Origin: JAZDLC01 sp043802345
GTDB taxonomy: Bacteria; Planctomycetota; B15-G4; JADJEK01
Assembly (NCBI GenBank): GCA_043802345.1
Contig: JAZDLC010000023.1
Coordinates: 1 to 11,679 of the forward strand
Direction: 5' to 3'
Length of the DNA stretch: 11,679 nt
Below the pieces are notes generated by a model, which was not told where the DNA came from, did not search any database, and worked only from the letters and a program-made list of their open reading frames with translations. The translations under genes were made by a program, and so were the position numbers. Positions 1-6,143 of this stretch are shown piece after piece (the first letter of the stretch is position 1; every line of letters begins with the position of its first letter).

Positions 1-72
1 GGGCCCCGGGGCCTTGGCCCCCCCCAGCCCACAACCCCACCTGTCCCCTTTTCTCACGCTCCAGCAGGGCGG

Positions 73-657
73 CTACTGTGCTGCGAGCGCCGCCTCGACC
101 GCGCCCACCAGCTTAGGATCGCCGGGAGTGGTCCGCGAGCCGAAGCGGCCCAGGATCTTGCCGTCCGTCCCCACCAGGAACTTGTTGAAGTTCCATGAGA
201 TGGCCCCGGCGAATTCCGGATCCTTCTCGGGCGCTGTGAGGAACGCGTACAAGGGATGGATCTCCTTCCCCTTCACACTGATCTTCTGCGCCATGGGGAA
301 GCTCACCCCGAACTCCGCCTTGCAGAACTGGACGATTTCCTCGTTGCTGCCCGGTTCCTGGCCCAGGAAGTCGTTGGCCGGGAAGCCGATGACCACCAGG
401 CCCTGCGGCGAGAAGCGCTGAGAGAGCGCCTGCAGGCCCTCGTACTGGGAGGTGAAGCCGCACTCGCTCGCCACGTTCACCAGGAGAAACGCCTTCCCCT
501 CCATGGCGGACAGGGTGGTCTCGCTGCCGTCCATCAGGGTGAAGGGGATCTGATTGACCGATGGCGGGAGGCTGGCAAGCACCTCGGGTGGGACCTCCTG
601 GCAGCCTCCGAACAGTGAGCCGGCCAGCAGGGCGAAGAAGGAAGTGATGCGTGACAT
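73..657 (-). CDS. Glutathione peroxidase-like lipoprotein
   Basis: This thiol peroxidase of the glutathione peroxidase (GPx) family would reduce hydrogen or lipid peroxides outside the cytoplasm. The 194-residue protein opens with a lipoprotein signal, hydrophobic residues 7-18 ending in GSLFGGC with the lipid-bearing Cys19. The peroxidatic Cys66 sits in NVASECGFT, and a candidate resolving Cys112 lies in IVQFCKAEFG, as in thioredoxin-dependent two-Cys members. Trp155 and Asn156 of the catalytic tetrad are present in SWNFNKF. The usual tetrad Gln in FPxNQF is Asp96 here (GFPANDFLGQEPGSNEE); some bacterial members share this change. The ATG is supported by TGAGG at 664-668, six bases upstream. 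The gene lies 82 bases downstream of the broken lipoprotein gene on the same strand and may share its transcript. The family call is firm. The electron donor, glutathione or thioredoxin, cannot be read from the sequence. Confidence 0.93.
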   Translation of the reverse strand: MSRITSFFALLAGSLFGGCQEVPPEVLASLPPSVNQIPFTLMDGSETTLSAMEGKAFLLVNVASECGFTSQYEGLQALSQRFSPQGLVVIGFPANDFLGQEPGSNEEIVQFCKAEFGVSFPMAQKISVKGKEIHPLYAFLTAPEKDPEFAGAISWNFNKFLVGTDGKILGRFGSRTTPGDPKLVGAVEAALAAQ

Positions 658-739
658 CTAGAACCTCACAACTGAGAACAGGGGGCTGAAGACTGTAGGA
701 ATAGCACAAGGATCAGGCCCAGGCAGCGAGTGGGACAGA

Positions 740-1070
740 TCACGCGTTCTCGGAGAGATTCAGTCCTGAGCCTTGCGGAAGCGGAGAATCAGTTTGGAGG
801 TCATGAACCACCTCGGTTGACTTGAGATCGCCATCTTCCCAGTTCTCACAGACGATCTCGGCTGTCTCCTTTGGGCCTGCGTAGTGGACCTCCAGACCTA
901 AGGACCCCACAGAAGGACTGGTGATCCAACGACATCGGCAGGCGCCAAGTCTGGAAGCTCCCCTGTTCCAGTGCAGCTTCTTCTTCCTGTGACGTCCCTT
1001 CCTTCGGTCCGCAGCCGCTGGCCGCCACCAGACACAGAGCGATCCCGAACCCGGACAACGTCTTCCACAT
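740..1070 (-). pseudogene. Small lipoprotein gene with a frameshift
   Basis: The ATG at 1070 has a strong Shine-Dalgarno, GGAGGG at 1079-1084. It opens a clear lipoprotein signal: a hydrophobic stretch ending VAASGC, with lipid-bearing Cys20, followed by an acidic linker (SQEEEAALEQ). This frame stops at 846. A different frame then reads to a stop at 740 with protein-like sequence (GLEVHYAGPKETAEIVCENW and onward). The simplest repair removes one base near the GGGG run at 905-908 (minus strand), because the first frame keeps high GC at third codon positions up to there. That gives one 109-residue lipoprotein. An alternative uses two one-base insertions at the GGGG runs at 960-963 and 905-908 and gives 110 residues. 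A sequencing error and a true mutation cannot be told apart here. I do not recognise the family. The downstream neighbour is the peroxidase-like lipoprotein. Confidence 0.65.
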
Positions 1071-1109
1071 GACGCATTCCCTCCAACGCGGAGCGCTCTT
1101 CTCCGGCGG

Positions 1110-1115
1110 ATTCTA
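1110..1115 (-). promoter_or_regulatory. Candidate -10 box for the small lipoprotein gene
   Basis: Read on the minus strand this is TAGAAT, five of six matches to TATAAT, 39 bases upstream of the lipoprotein ATG. A -35 box at standard spacing is poor; TTGCAC is present but only 14 bases away. The assignment is tentative. It matters because the CTTGCA palindrome at 1123-1136 would lie between its -35 and -10 positions. Confidence 0.35.
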
Positions 1116-1122
1116 CTGCCTT

Positions 1123-1136
1123 CTTGCAGGTGCAAG
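1123..1136. promoter_or_regulatory. Short palindrome, possible operator
   Basis: CTTGCA and TGCAAG form perfect 6-bp arms around a GG centre. The site is upstream of both divergent genes and overlaps the -35 to -10 interval of the candidate promoter for the leftward lipoprotein gene. This placement fits a repressor site. No regulator gene is adjacent, and arms this short can arise by chance. Confidence 0.3.
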
Positions 1137-1187
1137 GGCGGCAAATAGAGGGGCTTCTTGTCGCGGCACCGCACGCGCGCATCCCTA

Positions 1188-1214
1188 CAATTCGGGATCA
1201 CCGATCCCGAATTG
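1188..1214. promoter_or_regulatory. Perfect 12-bp inverted repeat in a divergent intergenic region
   Basis: The left arm CAATTCGGGATC (1188-1199) and right arm GATCCCGAATTG (1203-1214) are exact reverse complements separated by ACC. The site is 74 bases upstream of the transporter ATG and 118 bases upstream of the lipoprotein start. Lying upstream of both genes, it cannot terminate either one. The likely roles are an operator for a dimeric regulator or a very stable hairpin in the transporter 5' leader. There is no T-run after it on either strand. The inverted repeat itself is certain; the function is inferred. Confidence 0.6.
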
Positions 1215-1287
1215 CGTCCCAACATGGAAATCACCCACCCATTCTTTCGGCACCCGGAAGCCGCCTACGAACCATCCGTTGCCGCAC

Positions 1288-2595
1288 ATGAGTGACGCAA
1301 GGCCCGTCACGCTCGGTCACGTCTTCCGCCTGTGGCTGCCGCTGGCGGGAAGCTGGCTCATGATGGGCGTGGAGACCCCGGCCTTGACCGCGTTCGTGGC
1401 GCGCATGGCCAACCCCGAGCTGAACCTCGCTTCCTGGGGCTCGCTGGTCTTCCCGATCTCGCTGGTGATCGAAGGGCCGATCATCATGCTGCTGGCGGCC
1501 AGCACCGCGCTCGCGGTCGACCGCAGCTCGTTCCAGAAGCTCACCCGCTACATGGTGGTGATGAGCCTGGCGCTGACCCTGATCCACGTGGCGGTCGCCT
1601 TCACGCCGCTATTCGACTTCGTCGCGGGCCGGCTGCTGGGAGTGCCGGAAGAAGTTCACGAGGCCGGCCGCCTCGGCCTGCGCATCATGACCCCCTGGAC
1701 CGCGGCCATCGCCTGGCGACGCCTCAACCAGGGGGTGCTGATTCGCGCTGGCATGTCGCGCGCGGTGCTCTTCGGCACCGTGGTCCGCATGACGACGCTG
1801 CTGGTGCTCCTCGCGGGCGGAAGTCTCCTCGAGATCGGTCCCGGCATCAGGGTCGGAGCGACCGCCGTGGCGGTGGCGGTGAGTCTCGAGGCTCTGTACG
1901 CGTTCTGGGCCGTGCGGCAGGTACCGGACGAGGCATTCTCCAAGGAAAGTCCGAGGGATGCCGCGCCCTTGACGGTCGCGACCTTCGCCTCCTTCTACAT
2001 CCCCCTGGCGCTGACGCCGCTCTTGACCCTGATCATCCAACCGGCCGGCGCGGCGGCCATGAGCCGCATGCCTCTCACCCTCGAGTCGCTGGCCGCGTGG
2101 CCGGCGGTGCACGGTCTGGTGTTCCTGCTCCGTGGGGTCGGCTTCGCGTTCAACGAGGTGGTGGTCGCACTGGCGGGTGAACCGGGCGGCAAGCGTGCCT
2201 TGCGCCGCTTCGCCGGCATGCTGGCGGCCGTCACGGTCACGCTGCTGGCGATCATCGGCCTCACCCCCCTGGGAGAGATCTGGTTCGGCAAGGTATCCGG
2301 CCTGTCCGACACCCTGACCGGCATCTCCTCGACCGCCATCCTGATCGCCGTGCTGATGCCCGGCTACCAGGTCTTCCAGTCCTGGTACCAGGGCCTCTTG
2401 GTCCACCACCGCCGCACCCGCGCCGTGAGCGAGGCGGTCGCCCTTTATGTCTGCCTCGCCCTCCTCGGACTCTTCCTCGGCACACGCTTCGCGACCATCG
2501 CCGGCATCCACTGGGCCATCGGCACGTTCGTGTTCTCCGGCCTCTGCCAGACCTGGTGGCTCCGCCACCGAGCGCGGGCCTGTCTGGCCGCCTAG
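1288..2595 (+). CDS. MOP/MATE-superfamily membrane transporter, ANKH-like
   Basis: This 435-residue inner-membrane protein has roughly twelve hydrophobic segments in two halves, about residues 10-210 and 228-430, joined by a polar linker (VPDEAFSKESPRD). The halves carry matching segments, RRLNQGVLIRAGMSRAV near residue 144 and QSWYQGLLVHHRRTRAV near 364, which is the internal duplication typical of MATE and related flippase-fold carriers. The layout and the segment from LASWG (about 48) through MTPWTAAIAWRRLNQG recall the ANKH (progressive ankylosis) branch more than drug-exporting MATE proteins. That is recognition by eye only. The substrate is unknown; an organic anion, drug or lipid-linked precursor are all possible. 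The start is ATG 1288. The frame is open back to 1069, but that stretch would overlap the lipoprotein start and has no hydrophobic or conserved character. No clear Shine-Dalgarno precedes 1288. A palindrome lies in its upstream region. Confidence 0.75.
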   Translation: MSDARPVTLGHVFRLWLPLAGSWLMMGVETPALTAFVARMANPELNLASWGSLVFPISLVIEGPIIMLLAASTALAVDRSSFQKLTRYMVVMSLALTLIHVAVAFTPLFDFVAGRLLGVPEEVHEAGRLGLRIMTPWTAAIAWRRLNQGVLIRAGMSRAVLFGTVVRMTTLLVLLAGGSLLEIGPGIRVGATAVAVAVSLEALYAFWAVRQVPDEAFSKESPRDAAPLTVATFASFYIPLALTPLLTLIIQPAGAAAMSRMPLTLESLAAWPAVHGLVFLLRGVGFAFNEVVVALAGEPGGKRALRRFAGMLAAVTVTLLAIIGLTPLGEIWFGKVSGLSDTLTGISSTAILIAVLMPGYQVFQSWYQGLLVHHRRTRAVSEAVALYVCLALLGLFLGTRFATIAGIHWAIGTFVFSGLCQTWWLRHRARACLAA

Positions 2596-2652
2596 ATCGC
2601 CGAGAGGAATGATGATCGCGCTGGCTGCCACAGCAGATGGCCGATCAGCGGA

Positions 2653-2832
2653 TCAGCTCACCCTGCCAGAGTTGAAGGGCTCGACCAGTCTTCCCAGGAG
2701 AGTGTCGACCAGAATCCGGTAGAACTCCTTGACGGTCATGGGATCGATTCCGCCAAAAGAGTGTTGCTCCGATTTGGTCAGACCTATTCGGAATACACCC
2801 TGAAATAGTCTGGCAATCGAGAATCTCGACAC
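2653..2832 (-). CDS. Small hypothetical protein (59 aa, GTG start) or gene remnant
   Basis: The minus-strand frame is open from 2856 to the TGA at 2653-2655. GTG at 2832 is preceded by GAGGG seven bases upstream, giving 59 residues. An ATG at 2739 would give only 28 residues (MTVKEFYRILVDTLLGRLVE and on). The latter two thirds have coding-like third positions, about 28 of 38 codons ending in G or C from residue 22, unlike the overlapping frames. The first third does not. The tail reads as an amphipathic helix. It sits convergent to the transporter gene and divergent from the secreted repeat protein, filling an otherwise empty 367-base gap (2596-2962). I recognise no family. It may be a true small protein, the tail of a decayed gene, or chance. 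Confidence 0.35.
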   Translation of the reverse strand: MSRFSIARLFQGVFRIGLTKSEQHSFGGIDPMTVKEFYRILVDTLLGRLVEPFNSGRVS

Positions 2833-2862
2833 ATCCTTTCCCTCGGCGGCATCTCTCTATCG

Positions 2863-2881
2863 GCCGAAGCTCTGATTCGGC
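2863..2881. promoter_or_regulatory. Short inverted repeat in a divergent gap
   Basis: GCCGAA (2863-2868) and TTCGGC (2876-2881) are perfect 6-bp arms around a 7-base centre. They lie between the small minus-strand ORF and the secreted repeat protein, about 80 bases upstream of the latter. This could be an operator or a small leader hairpin. I saw no convincing promoter hexamers in 2833-2962. Confidence 0.25.
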
Positions 2882-2962
2882 TACCTCGAAGCGGCCGGGC
2901 GAACCATACTGGCAACGGATTCGGGCGGGATCGGGCCCAGCTCGTACTCCTGGAAAGGGCAC

Positions 2963-4972
2963 ATGATGAACGCATTCCCCGCCATCCTCCTCCTCGGCAT
3001 CCTCTTCCCACCGCCCCAGGGAGACGCGTCCAGGTCCGATCAGGCCACGGACTTCGTTCAGTGCAGGATCCCGGACGGCTGGCACGACTTCCGGACGACG
3101 AGAGCCCTGTCCCGCCTCTACTACGTTTCGCCCGACCTGCTCAGCGGCGAGACCTTCGCCGGGGACGCCATCGACGTCGACGTTCTTCTCACGGTCCAGA
3201 TGGATCAACTGCAGGCGTCCTTGGCCGAGAAGAACCCGCGGGACCTGGCCGACTATGTCTTCCTCTTCAAGGTCAAGCTGTACGGCGAGGCCGAGATGCC
3301 CCTGGAGATGAGCCAGGTGGAGCCGAGGACCATCGACGGAATCGATGGCTTCGAGTGCCTGTTCGACAAGGACGACGGCGACCGGGAGCGGACGTTTGTC
3401 GGCCGGCGGCACGGCTTCATGTACGTGGTGAACTTCAGCTACAACGCCGACAGGAATCAGAAGGAGCTCGAGCTGGCTTCGAGCGCGATCGCGTCCGTTC
3501 GGTTCCCCGATCTGAGACACGACGGGCCGATCCGGCAGTACGTCACCGACGAGGGAGACTTCGCGGTCGAACTGCCGGAGGGATGGCATGCCAAGCGGGT
3601 CGTCGACGGCAAGACGAGCACCTACTACGTCACGAGGGAGGAGCTTTCGGGTACCGCACCGAAGGTCGGCGTCGGCCTGGAGATCATGAAGTGGCTCGAC
3701 TACTCCCACGACGCGCCGGCGGATCTGTCGGGAACGGACGAGAAGACACGTGACAGTTGGTTCACGTTGATTCGCTTCATCAAGGACTCTGAGACGGAAG
3801 CCCTGGTTGAGTATTCATGCACCGATACCGAGATCTCGGACCTGGACGCACGGCGGTTGGAATCCAGCCGTCCTTGGAAGGACGGGTCGCCCGCGATCCA
3901 CTCCGTCGATTTGGTCGCGGCAAAAGACGACACACTGGTCCATGCCAGGTTCCGGTGTCCTGAATCGGAGTGGCCGATCTACCAGGAGGTCGTCCGGCAT
4001 GCCGAGGAGAGCCTGCAGATGGTCATCGGCCGGAGCGCCGTCCCCCCCTGGATCGCGAACACGTACACCGGCCGCTACGGTGATGCCCTGCTGATGGCCG
4101 ACCGTCTCGCCCCCCAGGTTCCAGGGCACTTCATACCGGTTCGCGACCCTGCTCCCGGCTCCACGGCCGGCTGGCAGACCGAGGACTCGGTCCGGAGACT
4201 GATGCTCCAAGTAGTCAGTGGCACGAGCGCCAAGGAGTTCATCGACGGCTGGCGCAAGCAGCTTCCCAAGGGGGTCGAGGCCGAGTTGACGTTCAAGAAC
4301 CACCTCGACGACGGCGTCTCGGAAGCCGCCTTCCAGACTCACCTGCCGAACGGTCGTGATCCGTGGATGTGGATGCGAGCCATCGACGTCGGCGACGGCC
4401 GCCTCTTCTGGCTGAACGCCACCCTTTACGACAAGGAGGAGTGGATCAAGGAGCTCGAACCGGTCTACCAGGCCTTCATCGACCACAGAAGCTCGCTCAC
4501 GTTCGCCGATGGGAATTCCTTCGAGATGAACCTCCCCGGCACAGCCATCCGCTTCAAGGCGCCCAAGGAGTGGAAGATGAGTCTGGACCTCTGCCGGGAG
4601 GTCGTCTCGTACGTGGGAGAGGACGGACAAGTCAGTCTTTCCGTGAGCGTGCCGGACGAGGAGCGTTCCTACGTCTGGCAGGCCGTTTCCACGGAAAGCC
4701 TGATGGAGAGCCTCGCCCGCGCGCCGGAGCTGGAGGAGAAGGCGGATCGGAGACTCAGCGGTGGGAAGGACAAGCGTGATCGGGACAGGATCTACCTCAT
4801 CACACAGAAGGGAACCGGGCGCCGCTGGGTCCGTGAACAGACCCGCCACGTCAACGGACTCGTCGTCACGCTGAAGGTCTCGTTCGTGAGCGAGAACAGC
4901 CGGACCGACGCCTCCGCCGCCCGCCGCGCGGCCCCGATCTTCACGTCCTGGAAGGTCGTGCCGGAGAAGTAG
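2963..4972 (+). CDS. Secreted protein with four PsbP/DcrB-like repeats
   Basis: The 669-residue protein begins with a short hydrophobic signal (FPAILLLGILF, residues 5-15) and should be exported; no lipobox cysteine is present. It reads as four tandem units of about 150-170 residues. Unit 1 starts at IPDGWHDF (37), unit 2 at LPEGWHAK (204), unit 3 near 362 and unit 4 near FRFKAPKEW-type sequence at 530-537. Each ends in an amphipathic segment and beta strand (IASVRFP 176-182, AEESLQMV 347-354, IDHRSSLTF 506-514, IFTSWKVV 659-666). Units 1 and 2 also share LYYVSPDLLSG (52-62) and TYYVTREELSG (220-230). The GW start and closing strand recall the Mog1/PsbP/DcrB fold of small secreted proteins of unclear role. 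ATG 2963 and ATG 2966 are both possible; the purine-rich GGAAAGGG just upstream fits 2966 slightly better. No catalytic motif is visible, so the function is unknown. Confidence 0.85.
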   Translation: MMNAFPAILLLGILFPPPQGDASRSDQATDFVQCRIPDGWHDFRTTRALSRLYYVSPDLLSGETFAGDAIDVDVLLTVQMDQLQASLAEKNPRDLADYVFLFKVKLYGEAEMPLEMSQVEPRTIDGIDGFECLFDKDDGDRERTFVGRRHGFMYVVNFSYNADRNQKELELASSAIASVRFPDLRHDGPIRQYVTDEGDFAVELPEGWHAKRVVDGKTSTYYVTREELSGTAPKVGVGLEIMKWLDYSHDAPADLSGTDEKTRDSWFTLIRFIKDSETEALVEYSCTDTEISDLDARRLESSRPWKDGSPAIHSVDLVAAKDDTLVHARFRCPESEWPIYQEVVRHAEESLQMVIGRSAVPPWIANTYTGRYGDALLMADRLAPQVPGHFIPVRDPAPGSTAGWQTEDSVRRLMLQVVSGTSAKEFIDGWRKQLPKGVEAELTFKNHLDDGVSEAAFQTHLPNGRDPWMWMRAIDVGDGRLFWLNATLYDKEEWIKELEPVYQAFIDHRSSLTFADGNSFEMNLPGTAIRFKAPKEWKMSLDLCREVVSYVGEDGQVSLSVSVPDEERSYVWQAVSTESLMESLARAPELEEKADRRLSGGKDKRDRDRIYLITQKGTGRRWVREQTRHVNGLVVTLKVSFVSENSRTDASAARRAAPIFTSWKVVPEK

Positions 4973-5123
4973 AGCATACTGTGCCGAGCCCAATGCTCGT
5001 TGCGCTCGGAAATGCGTGCGGGCAGACCCGCTCCGTCCTGGCACCCGGTCTCCCGTGGTACCGGGCGGCCGTCACACCGTCCTCCTTGTGGCGCAAACAC
5101 CCCACACCGGAGAACATGCCGTC

Positions 5124-6068
5124 TTGGATCAGAAGGAACTTCCTCGCGACGACTTCGACGGCCCGTGGAAGGAGGCGCTCGAGAGCTACTTCGAGGACGC
5201 TCTCCTCCTGCTGGTCCCGGATCTCCACTCCGCCATCGACTGGAAGCAGGAAGTGGCATTCCTGGACAAGGAGCTGCAGAGCTTCTTCCCTGACGCGGGA
5301 ACCGGCAGGGGAGTGGTCGATCTCCTTGCGCGGATCACGACCACGGTTGGCACACCCGCCCACATCCTGTTCCATGTCGAGGTCCAGGGAAACGCGGACC
5401 GCTCATTCGCCCTGCGCATGTATCAGTATCAGTACAAGGCGTTCGACCACTCCGGACTCCCGGTCGAGAGCGTCGCGATCCTCGCCGACCTCAGCCCAAC
5501 CTTCCGACCGGATCACTTCGAGCAGAGAGCGCTCCGCTCCCGCATCCGCTTCGACTTCACAACGGTGAAACTGCTCGACTTCGAGGATCGCACTGACGAA
5601 CTCGCAACGAGCGACAACCCTTTCGCGTTGTTCGTGCTGGCATACCTCCGGGCGAAGCGCAACCGGGATGGAGAACAGCGCCTCCGGTACAAGATCGAGC
5701 TGATGCGACTGCTGCTCGAGAAGGGCTTCCAGCGCGAGGATGTGGTACAGTTGTTCCAGCTGCTCAACAAGCTTCTGCGACTTCCCAGCGCACTCAAGGA
5801 GTCGTTCAGCCAGGCAATGGCACAGATCGAGGAGGAACGTCAGATGTCAAGCCGGTGTGATGTCGAAGAGTGGGCGATGGAAGATCAGGCGCGCAAGGCG
5901 ATTCTGATTGTGCTGGAAACACGATTCGGGACCCCGCCGGCCGACCTCGGCCAGACTCTCGAGCGTGTGGAAGGTATCGAAGTCCTGGATCAACTCATCC
6001 GCCAGGCCGCAGCGGTCGACACGATTGAGACCTATCTGAAGACCGTGCAGCTGCACATCGACACCTGA
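5124..6068 (+). CDS. Rpn-type PD-(D/E)XK nuclease with DUF4351-like C-terminus
   Basis: It belongs to the Rpn/YhgA-like family, often labelled putative transposase; characterised members are DNA endonucleases that promote RecA-independent recombination. Counting from TTG 5124 (314 residues), the family-typical FDGPWKEALESYF begins at residue 11. The catalytic core is the Asp in GVVDLLARI (about 66) followed by HVEVQG with Glu86 and Gln88, a DxnExQ version of the nuclease motif. DNPFALFVLAYLRAK (about 164-178) and a helical middle follow. Residues about 256-306 (ARKAILIVLETRFGTPPADL on) resemble DUF4351. The start is uncertain because there is no in-frame ATG upstream of the domain. GTG 5016 has GGA five bases upstream, GTG 5088 has nothing, and TTG 5124 has GGAG eleven bases upstream but best matches where homologues begin. 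The next gene is convergent. No terminal inverted repeats flank it, so it is not an insertion sequence. Confidence 0.82.
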   Translation: MDQKELPRDDFDGPWKEALESYFEDALLLLVPDLHSAIDWKQEVAFLDKELQSFFPDAGTGRGVVDLLARITTTVGTPAHILFHVEVQGNADRSFALRMYQYQYKAFDHSGLPVESVAILADLSPTFRPDHFEQRALRSRIRFDFTTVKLLDFEDRTDELATSDNPFALFVLAYLRAKRNRDGEQRLRYKIELMRLLLEKGFQREDVVQLFQLLNKLLRLPSALKESFSQAMAQIEEERQMSSRCDVEEWAMEDQARKAILIVLETRFGTPPADLGQTLERVEGIEVLDQLIRQAAAVDTIETYLKTVQLHIDT

Positions 6069-6143
6069 CGTCGAAACAAACCGAGACCGTACCGCGCCGG
6101 GACAGGAACCACCGGATGCGCGTCGCCATGTGGCTTCTTGCCG

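Noticed and set aside
8..21. GGGGCC-TT-GGCCCC palindrome downstream of the peroxidase gene
   Set aside because: The 2-base centre cannot form a proper loop, no T-run follows on the minus strand, and it lies in low-complexity G/C runs at the window edge.
1069..1287. N-terminal extension of the transporter to ATG 1069
   Set aside because: It would overlap the well-supported start of the divergent lipoprotein gene, run through both palindromes and add 73 residues of non-conserved character.
2817..2829. TCGAGA-A-TCTCGA palindrome
   Set aside because: It is short, lies inside the small ORF and is rich in TCGA, a common word in high-GC DNA; it is too weak to call as an operator.
1609..5044. Long minus-strand open frames at 1609-2631, 2645-3709 and 3815-5044
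   Set aside because: They are Arg/Gly/Asp/His-rich shadows of the plus-strand transporter and secreted repeat protein, without signal, domain or Shine-Dalgarno support.
5124..6068. Insertion sequence around the transposase-labelled Rpn gene
   Set aside because: There are no terminal inverted repeats or target-site duplications, and the protein family is a nuclease, not a transposon-borne DDE enzyme.
6069..6143. Possible bidirectional terminator between the convergent nuclease and sigma genes
   Set aside because: No stem with a T-run could be found in the 75 bases; termination there is unproven.
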